DNA of 62,822 nt, from assembly GCF_003946655.1 (NCBI RefSeq), contig NZ_RHOV01000015.1, positions 1 to 62,822 of the forward strand, given 5' to 3'. How positions within the stretch are numbered: the stretch's first letter is position 1; every line of letters begins with the position of its first letter. This stretch comes from Lapidilactobacillus achengensis (GTDB taxonomy: Bacteria > Bacillota > Bacilli > Lactobacillales > Lactobacillaceae). Below, one piece after another: positions 1 to 8,145 of this stretch. The translations under genes and the position numbers were made by a program. The notes under the pieces were generated by a model, which did no database searches, had not been told where the DNA came from, and saw only the letters and a program-made list of their open reading frames with translations.

Positions 1-584
1 TCGCTAAGAATAATCTCACCGCTGAGCCACACGTCCTGAGGCGGTTGCTAGGCAGAATTGAGCCTATCTGCAATCGAAGTTGAGTATTCGACGAAGTGCA
101 TTTGCAAGTAAGCGGTCAAACAATCGCCCTTTTTGGGGTGTAAGGCAATGCCAACTGATTTGGATTAGGAGACCGGTATACTTTGCGTAGGCTGAACATC
201 TCCACTCGTTTTCTTAACAATCCACGAGTGGAAAGCCGATCGATTCAGTTGATTCGTCAAGATTCTGCTTGAGTTCATCAAACAAACTGCACTGGGGTCA
301 CCAATTTAAAGCTGGTGACCACTAAACACGGTCGTCGATTGCGTGGCTCCTCATCAATTGGCCAGAGCTTGCCAGATGGCGTGAGTGCTCAAGCGACTGT
401 TATAACGTTGAGCGGCTGGAGCGGAGAAATTCGGGGTGAGATCGCCGTGTCGTTATTCTTAGCGGCTTTGCCGCTTAGAATAAGGCTCAGCTTTGAGATT
501 CGCGGGTTTTGCGAAGCTCAAAGTGACGCCCACAGCGAGCTCACCCCGAATTTCGCAGCGCAAGCTGCGGGCAATCTACTTTCA
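1..584 (+). repeat. Structured repeat island 1 (end of L, M, R)
   Basis: The window opens inside an L domain: only its last part and the 3' arm of its closing stem remain (about 1-50). The M segment runs to about 411 and a complete R domain from about 412 to 584. The R closing stem pairs 426-440 with 540-554 (15 bp). Inside it lie a hairpin at 453-483 (TTATTCT paired with AGAATAA, then a T/T mismatch, then AGCGGC with GCCGCT) and a second hairpin at about 490-525. A small GCAGC-GCAA-GCTGC hairpin follows at 554-567. The deoD start is only 72 bp further on, so the deoD promoter may lie in or next to the repeat. Confidence 0.85.
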
Positions 585-656
585 AGACAGCTTAAGCAAT
601 AACAACCAACGCTACCAAGCGGATGATAAACAATACACGATAACGGAGGAAAAAAC

Positions 657-1355
657 ATGAGTACACATATTGGCGCCGAAAAAGGTGCGATCGCTGAAAA
701 AGTTTTACTACCAGGTGATCCCCTGCGCGCAAAATATATTGCCGAGAATTTTCTGACTGATATCCATCTTTATAACGAGATTCGGAACGCTTTTGGCTAT
801 ACCGGTCTGTATCGCGGCGAACGGGTCTCCGTTCAGTCGACTGGGATGGGGATCCCGTCGATTTCAATCTATGTGAATGAATTGATCCAATTTTACGATG
901 TCCAAACGCTGATTCGCGTCGGCACTGCTGGCGGCTTAGGCCCAGATGTCAAAATTCGCGACGTGGTGATGGCTCAAGCGGCTTCGACCGACTCTGCCAT
1001 TGTCAATAATACCTTTGGCCCTAGCATCAATTTCGCTCCAGTGGCTGATTATGAACTGCTGGCAAAAGCAGTGGCGGTGGCGAAACAAGATGGCATTCGT
1101 TATCATGTCGGTAACGTTTTAGGCGAGGATCGGTTCTACAATGACGAGATCGACATGCCAAAATTGATCGATTACGGCGTTTTGGCGACCGAGATGGAAA
1201 CACCAGCCCTATATCTCTTGGCGGCGAAGTTCAAACGCCGCGCGCTGGGCGTCTTCACGGTCAGCAACCACTTGATCACCGGCGAGGAAACGACTGCCGA
1301 AGAGCGGCAAACTTCCTTCAACGACATGATCAATATTGCGTTGCAAACAAATTAA
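657..1355 (+). CDS. deoD: Purine nucleoside phosphorylase, DeoD type
   Basis: 232 aa, the usual length for hexameric PNP. The enzyme splits purine (deoxy)nucleosides with phosphate into base and (deoxy)ribose-1-phosphate in cytosolic purine salvage. In E. coli numbering, which fits without gaps over the checked sites, the protein keeps His4, Arg24 (GDPLRA), Arg43, Arg87 (RVGTAGG), the 179-181 EME motif and Arg217. The general-acid Asp204 is replaced by Asn (TVSNH at 201-205). The ATG at 657 has a GGAGG box about 8 bp upstream. It is a single-gene unit with its own terminator. add and pdp at the far end of the window serve the same pathway. Identity is firm; base preference is uncertain because of the Asn. 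Confidence 0.97.
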   Translation: MSTHIGAEKGAIAEKVLLPGDPLRAKYIAENFLTDIHLYNEIRNAFGYTGLYRGERVSVQSTGMGIPSISIYVNELIQFYDVQTLIRVGTAGGLGPDVKIRDVVMAQAASTDSAIVNNTFGPSINFAPVADYELLAKAVAVAKQDGIRYHVGNVLGEDRFYNDEIDMPKLIDYGVLATEMETPALYLLAAKFKRRALGVFTVSNHLITGEETTAEERQTSFNDMINIALQTN

Positions 1356-1377
1356 CACTGATTTTTAGCATCTGAAA

Positions 1378-1417
1378 AGAGTATCCAGACCAATTTCGGT
1401 CCGGATACTCTTTTTTT
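1378..1417 (+). terminator. Terminator of deoD
   Basis: A stem with GAGTATCC and GGATACTC arms, strengthened by GACC/GGTC, is followed by seven T. It lies 23 bp after the deoD stop. Confidence 0.9.
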
Positions 1418-1508
1418 GCAATCTGGGTGGGCATGGCGTGGTGGATGTTGCGCTCGATCGTTGGAGGAGCGTGATTTGAATCGTTTCACGATTTACTTGC
1501 TGGTCCAC

Positions 1509-2696
1509 TTATTTTCCTAGGAGGAACTTAGAAATGAGGAAGCCACAAGCTCCAACGGCGCCATCCAGGTCGGTATAGGGTAGCGCGACGAGGTGTTGGG
1601 AACGTTCGAAATTTGCCAGGCTAATGTTTTGTTGGATCTTTTCTTGAAGCAGGTCAAAAAGCTCGGCATCGTTGAATAATTCGCTGTGAAGATAGATTGT
1701 CCGGCAATCAATCAACAGGGAAATATTCTCTAACGTGATCGCGAGATATTTGAGTGCGTGTTGCAGAATGTTATTGATGCCGTCATCGCCGAGGTGATAC
1801 GCGTTGATGATCGTCTTGATATTGATCTCGTTTTGATCATCGATTAGTTGGTGCAGATAAGTACCTTTTGTATGCGAGAAGAGTATTTTAGCCTTTTTGA
1901 TGATCCAGGCCTCACTGGCGTACGTTTGGAGGCAGCCACGTTTCCCACATTCACATAACTCCCCATCTGGGTTGACGGTAGTATGCCCAATTTCACCAAT
2001 GCGCTGATTCTGACTCCCATAGATCTCGCCTTGATACATATAAGAGCAGAACATGCCGCGGCTAATATGCAGATACAGGAAATTACTGTCAGTTTGCGAA
2101 GTTTTGAGAATGCGCTGAGCCTTGGCCATACTTTGAACATTATTCTCGGAGAATACAGGGATGTCGAAACTCTGGGCAATTTGCAGGAGATCGAATTGAT
2201 TCCAAATCGCGTTGTTGGTCAGTATTTTGTTTTGCTTGGGGTCAAAGTGACCGGGCAAAGCAATCCCGATCGCTGTTGGCTGGTAGGGTAAGCATTCATG
2301 ATAAAACTGCTTCAACAGTTGGAGATAATCGTTACTTGAATGATCGGTAAAAGCATGTGGTGGTTGAAAACTGACAATGTTGCTTTTGACCACGGTCCCT
2401 AGATTGTCGGTTAGGCAGAACGAGAAGTATTTCTCCGATAATTCTGACCCAATAAAGAATTGTTGGTTAGCAACGATTTGCAAGAGAATCTTGCGCCGGC
2501 CAGATGTTTGTTGCTGAATCTCTTCGCCAGCCTCCGTCACTAATCCGGACTCGATCAGACTTGCGGTGATCGCACTAGTGGTCGCCGGCGTGATTCCGGT
2601 GAAATTAGCAATATCGATTCGGGAAATGGGACCTTGTGTATAAATGACGTCGATCACTTTCGATTGCAACGCCTGCTGCTTTTTTGTTATTTTCAT
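1509..2696 (-). CDS. ROK-family transcriptional regulator (NagC/XylR type)
   Basis: 395 aa. An N-terminal winged helix-turn-helix (about residues 10-70, with ITPATTSAITASL as recognition region) precedes a ROK sugar-kinase-like domain. The ROK zinc motif CECGKRGC is present near residue 250. The N-terminal ATP site is degenerate (no DxGxT), as expected for a sugar-sensing repressor rather than a kinase. The ATG at 2696 follows a purine-rich leader. It is divergent from the PTS/GH35 operon, and the two -35 boxes lie about 10 bp apart, so it very probably controls that operon in response to an imported (phospho)sugar. The ligand cannot be read from the sequence. Confidence 0.9.
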   Translation of the reverse strand: MKITKKQQALQSKVIDVIYTQGPISRIDIANFTGITPATTSAITASLIESGLVTEAGEEIQQQTSGRRKILLQIVANQQFFIGSELSEKYFSFCLTDNLGTVVKSNIVSFQPPHAFTDHSSNDYLQLLKQFYHECLPYQPTAIGIALPGHFDPKQNKILTNNAIWNQFDLLQIAQSFDIPVFSENNVQSMAKAQRILKTSQTDSNFLYLHISRGMFCSYMYQGEIYGSQNQRIGEIGHTTVNPDGELCECGKRGCLQTYASEAWIIKKAKILFSHTKGTYLHQLIDDQNEINIKTIINAYHLGDDGINNILQHALKYLAITLENISLLIDCRTIYLHSELFNDAELFDLLQEKIQQNISLANFERSQHLVALPYTDLDGAVGACGFLISKFLLGK

Positions 2697-2740
2697 TTGT
2701 CTTCCTCTACTTTTGGGAACAAAACTGATGATAATTATTA

Positions 2741-2769
2741 ATTATAATCAAATAATGCTTAAAAGTCAA
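2741..2769 (-). promoter_or_regulatory. Promoter of the ROK regulator
   Basis: Read on the minus strand: TTGACT at 2769-2764 and TATAAT at 2746-2741 with a 17-bp spacer, 45 bp upstream of the ATG. Confidence 0.75.
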
Positions 2770-2770
2770 C

Positions 2771-2808
2771 TGAAAGCGGTTGACAAATTATATTTTATAA
2801 TCTATTCT
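2771..2808 (+). promoter_or_regulatory. Promoter of the PTS/GH35 operon with a cre-like box
   Basis: TTGACA at 2780-2785, a 17-bp spacer and TATTCT at 2803-2808. The stretch TGAAAGCGGTTGACA (2771-2785) overlaps the -35 and resembles a CcpA cre site with one extra base. A near-identical stretch occurs on the minus strand at the promoter near 37924. The long untranslated leader (about 165 nt) shows no recognisable riboswitch. Confidence 0.6.
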
Positions 2809-2979
2809 TAACGTGTTAATGACAATTTGTTATTATTTATCTCGCTTTATCGACGAGCTATTCGGCCGATTTCTCGTCGCCACTACTATTGTTAATGGAA
2901 TTATTAGCGTATTTGGATATGATTCAGTTATTTGAATTAGTTTCAAAATGTTATTATCAATCATGAAGGAGCCCTAACC

Positions 2980-4344
2980 TTGAATAAATTAATGGATCGA
3001 CTACAGAAATATTTATTGCCGCTGGCTATCAAAATTGGTAATTTGAAGTTCTTGGTAGCATTGCGGGATGCTTTTATCGGGACGATGCCCGTTGTCATGA
3101 CAGGGTCATTAGCAATCCTCTTTAATGCGTTCTTAGTGGATATTCCCGACCAATTCAATTTACCTGCGATCACCACCAACATGCAATGGTTGGTTGATAT
3201 CAATAACTTGGTCTTTAAGGGGAGCTTGGCAATCGTCACCCTGATGTTTGTGGTTTCCTTGGGTGTCAATGTCGCCAAGATTTATCAGGTTGACCGCTTG
3301 TCGGCTGCGCTGGTCACATTATCATCATTTGTGATTTCATTGGGTCAGTCGATGTCGACCACATTTGCAGTGTCAGCGAATAAATTAAGTGCTTTAAAGA
3401 AGTTGTTGCAAGGTGTTGATGGTTTATCAGTGGGGAAAGATGGTTTGACCGCAACGATCAGCGGCATGATCCCGGCTGGGCAAATCACATCCAATGGCTA
3501 CTTCACCGCTATTATTATTGGCTTTTTGAGTTCGATCATCTTTTGTAAGATCATGAATAAGAATTGGACCATTAAGTTGCCGGCATCAGTGCCACCAGCG
3601 ATCGCCACGCCTTTCATGTCGATCATTCCTGGTTTTATCGCGATGTATTCGGTGGCGATCTTATCGCATTTCTTCCAAATGTTGACAGGTAAGTTGATCA
3701 TTGACTGGATCTATCAGGTTTTGCAAACGCCATTATTGGGGATGTCACAGAATTTCTTTGCCGTCTTAGCTGTTTCCGTGTTGACCCAACTCTTCTGGTT
3801 CTTCGGGATCCATGGTGGCAATGTCATGGCTCCGATTATGGAAGGGGTCTTCGGCGTAGCGATGTTAGCCAATTTGGATGCTTATCAGAATCATAAACCA
3901 ATTCCTTATATTTGGACAAGTGTTTCCTTCGGCGCCTTTGTTTGGTACGCGACTTTAGGATTACTGATCGCGATCTTCTGGAAGTCTAAGAACAGTCATT
4001 ATCGTGAAGTTGCCAAATTAGGGATCGCCCCCGTGATGTTCAACATTGGCGAGCCAGTCATGTATGGCCTACCAACTGTTTTGAATCCGATCATGTTTAT
4101 TCCCTTTATTCTGTGCCCTGCGGTGATGACGACGGTTTCGTACTTTGCCACGAAGTTGGGGTTGGTCGCACCAGTGACGCAAAACGTGACTTGGGTAATG
4201 CCACCAGTGCTATACGGCTTCTTCGCCACGGCGTTTGATTGGCGGGCAATCGTTCTATCACTGGTTAATATTGCATTGGCGACGTTGATTTACTTGCCGT
4301 TTGTCAAGATGGGTGACAATGAGGAACTTCAACAAAATGTCTAA
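2980..4344 (+). CDS. PTS EIIC component, cellobiose/lactose (Lac) family
   Basis: 454 aa, hydrophobic, of normal length for a CelB/LacE-type EIIC. It is the membrane channel that imports a beta-disaccharide while it is phosphorylated. Seen: repeated transmembrane stretches and the family-like segment FFGIHGGNVMAPIMEGVFGV near residue 280. The TTG at 2980 is preferred because AAGGAG (2966-2971) lies 8 bp upstream; the in-frame ATG at 2992 is too far from it. No EIIA or EIIB is encoded nearby, so it must borrow these from elsewhere. The stop overlaps the start of the GH35 gene, which implies coupling. Confidence 0.92.
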   Translation: MNKLMDRLQKYLLPLAIKIGNLKFLVALRDAFIGTMPVVMTGSLAILFNAFLVDIPDQFNLPAITTNMQWLVDINNLVFKGSLAIVTLMFVVSLGVNVAKIYQVDRLSAALVTLSSFVISLGQSMSTTFAVSANKLSALKKLLQGVDGLSVGKDGLTATISGMIPAGQITSNGYFTAIIIGFLSSIIFCKIMNKNWTIKLPASVPPAIATPFMSIIPGFIAMYSVAILSHFFQMLTGKLIIDWIYQVLQTPLLGMSQNFFAVLAVSVLTQLFWFFGIHGGNVMAPIMEGVFGVAMLANLDAYQNHKPIPYIWTSVSFGAFVWYATLGLLIAIFWKSKNSHYREVAKLGIAPVMFNIGEPVMYGLPTVLNPIMFIPFILCPAVMTTVSYFATKLGLVAPVTQNVTWVMPPVLYGFFATAFDWRAIVLSLVNIALATLIYLPFVKMGDNEELQQNV

Positions 4345-6115
4345 TTTTGAAATTAAAGATCAATTCTATTTAAACGGTCGTCCCTTCAAGATCTTATCAG
4401 GTGCGGTGCACTATTTCAGGATCCACCCCAGTCAGTGGCAGGATACATTGTTTAATTTGAAGGCGTTGGGTTTCAATACGGTGGAAACCTATCTGCCGTG
4501 GAATCTTCATGAGCCCCAAGAAGGCTGCTTCGATTTTGCCGGTATTAAAGATGTGACGAAATTTATTGAAATTGCTGATCAGCTGAAATTGAAAGTGATT
4601 TTGCGACCGTCCCCATATATTTGTGCAGAATGGGATTGGGGCGGCTTACCGGCCTGGTTACTTAATCAACCTGGACTGAAAGTGCGCACGACTGACCCAC
4701 GTTTCTTAGCGGCTGTGGCTGCTTATTATCATGAACTGTTTAAGCGACTGACGCCTTATCAAGTGACTCAGGGTGGACCAGTTATCATGATGCAAGTTGA
4801 AAACGAGTACGGCTCGTATGGCAATGATCACAGTTATCCGCGAGCAATCGCAGAAATGATGCGTGCCGAGGGGGTCGAAGTTCCCTTGTTCACGGCAGAT
4901 GGCACTTGGCCCGAGGCGCTGGATTCAGGAGCGCTGATCGATGATGATATTTTAACGGTTGGGAACTTTGGCTCGGCCGCGCAGGAGAATTTAGCTGTTT
5001 TGGCTGATTTTCAACGGCAACACCAGCAGAAGTGGCCCTTGATGTGTATGGAATATTGGGACGGTTGGTTCAATCGCTGGGGTGAACCGATCATCCGCCG
5101 TGACGCGCCTGAATTCGCGCAGGATATCAAAGAACTTCTTGAGGTAGGCAGTCTCAATTTGTACATGATGCGTGGTGGTACGAATTTCGGGTTCTTCAAT
5201 GGTTGTTCCACACGGGCCAACGATTTGCCACAGATCACGTCGTATGACTATGATGCCCCTATTACGGAATGGGGGGCGCCAACCGCTAAATACAATGCCC
5301 TGAAGGCCGTGATCCATGAATGTTATCCAGAGTTACCACAGGAACAGCCACGCCAACGGCACTACAAGCAATATCCAACGATCATTGCCGATGGTGCCCT
5401 GGACCTGACCACCGCACTCCACAGTGGACACTTTACCTTTAAGAACAGTCAAGAAACGCAACCAATGGAGGCACTGGGTGGCGGTTACGGTTATGCCTAC
5501 TATGAAACCAGCGTGAAGAATTATGGTCACCCTGAGAAAATAAAATTAGTTCAGGCAGCGGATCGGGCCCATATTCTGATCGATAATCAGACGCTCACTT
5601 GTCAATATCACGAGACCCTTGGTGACACCGTTGAGTATTCAGGCACTGGTGCCGAGATACAGATCGGTATTTTAGTCGAGAATCTCGGTCGCGTTAATTA
5701 TGGACCCAAGCTCAACGCGCCTTCTCAACATAAAGGCATCGCCGGTGGCGTAATGATCAATAATCATTTTCATTCTGGTTGGCGGCAAGTGGCTTTGGAC
5801 TTTAGTGCTGAAATGGTCGCTAATTTGGACTTCTCGGCGGAACTGCCCAATCGAAACAGTCCTAACCAACCGCGTTTCTATCATTTTCACTTTGCGATCG
5901 AAGACTTTAGCGATACCTTCATTGATTGCCGCGCTTGGGGTAAAGGTTGTGTGATCATCAACGGCTTTAATTTGGGACGCTATTGGTCTGTAGGTCCGAC
6001 CAATTATTTGTATGTGCCCGCCGGTTTACTTAAGCCGGATAATGAAATCATTGTTTTCGAAACCGAAGGAAAGCGCGTTGATCAAATCGATTTTTCCGCT
6101 AAGCCAATTTATTAA
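4337..6115 (+). CDS. Beta-galactosidase, glycoside hydrolase family 35
   Basis: 592 aa from the ATG at 4337, which has GAGGAA 10 bp upstream and overlaps the EIIC stop by 8 bp. GH35 signatures: QVENEYGSYG with the acid/base Glu at about 157, and MEYWDGWFNRWG with the nucleophile Glu at about 239. There is no signal peptide, so the enzyme is cytosolic. A cytosolic GH35 next to a PTS EIIC recalls GnbG of L. casei, which is known to cleave phosphorylated lacto-N-biose. By analogy this enzyme may act on a galactosyl-beta-1,3-HexNAc phosphate. Plain galactosidase activity is the alternative. Family assignment is secure; substrate is inferred. Confidence 0.95.
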   Translation: MSNFEIKDQFYLNGRPFKILSGAVHYFRIHPSQWQDTLFNLKALGFNTVETYLPWNLHEPQEGCFDFAGIKDVTKFIEIADQLKLKVILRPSPYICAEWDWGGLPAWLLNQPGLKVRTTDPRFLAAVAAYYHELFKRLTPYQVTQGGPVIMMQVENEYGSYGNDHSYPRAIAEMMRAEGVEVPLFTADGTWPEALDSGALIDDDILTVGNFGSAAQENLAVLADFQRQHQQKWPLMCMEYWDGWFNRWGEPIIRRDAPEFAQDIKELLEVGSLNLYMMRGGTNFGFFNGCSTRANDLPQITSYDYDAPITEWGAPTAKYNALKAVIHECYPELPQEQPRQRHYKQYPTIIADGALDLTTALHSGHFTFKNSQETQPMEALGGGYGYAYYETSVKNYGHPEKIKLVQAADRAHILIDNQTLTCQYHETLGDTVEYSGTGAEIQIGILVENLGRVNYGPKLNAPSQHKGIAGGVMINNHFHSGWRQVALDFSAEMVANLDFSAELPNRNSPNQPRFYHFHFAIEDFSDTFIDCRAWGKGCVIINGFNLGRYWSVGPTNYLYVPAGLLKPDNEIIVFETEGKRVDQIDFSAKPIY

Positions 6116-6154
6116 GATTAGTTGCGTCAAAATATAGCTGCAGGAGTTGAGAGT

Positions 6155-7057
6155 TTGAAAAGATTAATCAGCGCGGACACCTCCGAGCTTTTGAAAATGA
6201 ACCGCTTTGAGTTGAAACAAAGTATTGCGGCCAGCGAGGGTCGCACGCTGCTCTCTGAAAATGTTGCCGGTCGTGAGGCCGTTGTTGCCGATATTACCAG
6301 CACCGAGATTGCCCATGCTTTTGGGGCTGATCTGGTTTTGCTAAATGGTGTTGATGTGTTTGAGCCGGTTATTTCCGGGCTTCCAGAGCAGGGAAAGGCG
6401 AACAACATCGTGGAACAGCTACACCGATTAGCAGGTTGTCCGATCGGTGTGAATCTCGAACCTGTCGGGGAGCTAAGCGAAATGGTCGAGAATCAAACAC
6501 CGATTGCTGCCGGTCGTCAATTGAGTCAGGCAACGCTTCAGCAAGTAACACGGCAACAGTTTGATTTTATTTGTTTAACGGGTAATCCGGGAACGGGCGT
6601 GACGAATTCGACGATCGCCCGCAGCATCAGGCTAGCGCGTGATAATTTCCCTGGCTTGATTATTGCCGGGAAGATGCATAGTTCTGGGGTCAGCGAACCT
6701 TTGATCACGGCGGATCTTGCTCGGACGTTCTTGGCAGCAGGGGCAGATATCGTGCTGGTCCCTGCGGTGGGGACCGTTCCTGGCGTGAACCAGCAAATGC
6801 TGACGGAAATTGTCACAGCAGTGCATGCCCAAGGTGGTTTGGTGATGAGCGCGATCGGCACCAGTCAAGAAGGTTCCGAAACCGATGTGATCAAACGAAT
6901 TGCGCTGACCAATAAAATTTGTGGTGTCGATATCCAACATATCGGCGATGCCGGATTTGGAGGTGTTGCCCCCGTTCAGAATATTATTGCTTTAAGCGAT
7001 GCGATTCGTGGCAGTCATCACACGATTTCACGCATTGCACGCTCGATCAATCGTTAG
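6155..7057 (+). CDS. DUF7916-like TIM-barrel protein
   Basis: 300 aa. The in-frame TTG at 6155 is chosen because AGGAG (6142-6146) lies 8 bp upstream; an earlier in-frame TTG at 6122 has no ribosome-binding site. The chain reads as a beta/alpha barrel: strand-like segments GADLVLLNGVDVF, CPIGVNLEPVG, FDFICLTGNPGTG, GLIIAGKMH, GADIVLVPAVGT and GLVMSAIGTSQEG follow in order. I recall this family (often misnamed haloacid dehalogenase-like) next to PTS EIIC genes. Function is unknown. It is the third gene of the PTS/GH35 operon, 39 bp after GH35, so a role in processing the released phosphosugar is plausible. No catalytic residues can be named. Confidence 0.7.
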   Translation: MKRLISADTSELLKMNRFELKQSIAASEGRTLLSENVAGREAVVADITSTEIAHAFGADLVLLNGVDVFEPVISGLPEQGKANNIVEQLHRLAGCPIGVNLEPVGELSEMVENQTPIAAGRQLSQATLQQVTRQQFDFICLTGNPGTGVTNSTIARSIRLARDNFPGLIIAGKMHSSGVSEPLITADLARTFLAAGADIVLVPAVGTVPGVNQQMLTEIVTAVHAQGGLVMSAIGTSQEGSETDVIKRIALTNKICGVDIQHIGDAGFGGVAPVQNIIALSDAIRGSHHTISRIARSINR

Positions 7058-7127
7058 TTTGTTGCACCAGTTTCGCTGGCCTGCAATCAAGCTGACTTCT
7101 AAATAATTGCCTAACCCAGAATCTTTT

Positions 7128-7165
7128 CCCAAGTAGAGGTCGCCTCCTCTATTTGGGTTTTTTTT
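7128..7165 (+). terminator. Terminator of the PTS/GH35 operon
   Basis: CCCAAGTAGAGG (7128-7139) pairs with CCTCTATTTGGG (7146-7157) with one bulge-like mismatch; eight T follow. Confidence 0.9.
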
Positions 7166-7377
7166 GATGTCATCAGGACAATCAGAACTTGTGTCCCGCT
7201 GGCGCTAATGCCACTGATTCAGGCGCTTGCCAGCAACGACGATTTCGGACAGTTAGAAGCCTGATGCTATCAGTTTTTATTGACTGAATCATTATAGAAA
7301 AAATTGGTAATGTTGTCGAAAGGCGCGGTGTTTATTGGTATACTTGAAGTATTACCTGAGTTAGGGGAGGAAAATCA
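7166..7377. promoter_or_regulatory. Leader of the ABC exporter operon
   Basis: The first 150 bp show nothing recognisable. An extended -10 (TGGTATACT, 7336-7344) lies 33 bp before the ATG with no good -35 at 17 bp. GGGGAGG ahead of the ATG is the ribosome-binding site. Confidence 0.55.
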
Positions 7378-8145
7378 ATGATTCAGTTTGATAAAGTTAC
7401 GAAAAAATACGGCGATAAAGTGGCGTTGGATGAATTAACGTTGAAGATCAAGTCGGGCGCGATCTTCGGCTTCTTGGGGCACAACGGCGCTGGTAAATCG
7501 ACCACGTTGAAAAGTTTGGTCAGTATTATTGAACCGACCAGCGGCACGATCACGGTGGACGGGTTGGATCTGGCGACCCAGCGGCACGCGGTCAAAGAGA
7601 AGATCGCATATGTGCCAGATATTCCGGATATTTTCATGCAATTAACGGCCAATGAATATTGGAGTTTGATCATCGCTGCTTATTCCTTGGACGCCGAGGC
7701 AGTAGCGGCACGGCGGCAGGAGTTGCTGGATCTGTTCGAGATGGCGGCGCATCAATATGAAACGCTGGCGAGTTTCTCCCACGGGATGCGCCAGAAAACA
7801 ATCATTATTGGCGCTTTGTTGCCAGATCCGGACATTTGGGTGTTGGATGAGCCCTTGCAAGGGTTGGATCCTCAGGCGGCTTTCGATTTGAAAGAGATGA
7901 TGAAGGCGCACGCGGCCAAGGGCAAGACCGTGATTTTCTCGACCCACGTTCTGGACACTGCCCAACAACTATGTGATGAGTTGGCGATCTTGAAGCAAGG
8001 CGAGATGATTTATAACGGCTCGGTGGCGGACTTGTTGGCGGCCCATCCCCAGGAATCTTTGGAGACGATCTATTTGCAGATGGTCGGGCGACAGTCAGCG
8101 GAAGGGCATTTGGTGGCAGACCTGAATGGTGAGCAACATGAATAA
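7378..8145 (+). CDS. ABC transporter ATP-binding protein (EcsA-like)
   Basis: 255 aa. Walker A GHNGAGKST at 34-42, signature FSHGMRQK and Walker B IWVLDEPLQGLD are all present, followed by an intact D-loop and H-loop (STHVLD). This is the usual length for exporter-type ATPases of the Ecs/ABC-2 class. Its last 8 bp overlap the start of the permease gene (ATGAATAA), so the two form one transporter. Ecs-type systems affect secretion and membrane-protein processing in Firmicutes, but the substrate here is unknown. Confidence 0.92.
   Translation: MIQFDKVTKKYGDKVALDELTLKIKSGAIFGFLGHNGAGKSTTLKSLVSIIEPTSGTITVDGLDLATQRHAVKEKIAYVPDIPDIFMQLTANEYWSLIIAAYSLDAEAVAARRQELLDLFEMAAHQYETLASFSHGMRQKTIIIGALLPDPDIWVLDEPLQGLDPQAAFDLKEMMKAHAAKGKTVIFSTHVLDTAQQLCDELAILKQGEMIYNGSVADLLAAHPQESLETIYLQMVGRQSAEGHLVADLNGEQHE

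Noticed and set aside
315-602. Open frames inside the repeats, with similar peptides in most copies (SGWSGEIRGEIAV...)
   Set aside because: There is no ribosome-binding site, starts differ, and the frame is lost where hairpins differ in length (island 7). Changes follow base pairing on both arms rather than codon positions. Better explained as structure.
2765-2784. GTCAAC-N8-GTTGAC as a ROK operator
   Set aside because: It arises automatically from two divergent TTGAC -35 boxes, so it is not independent evidence.
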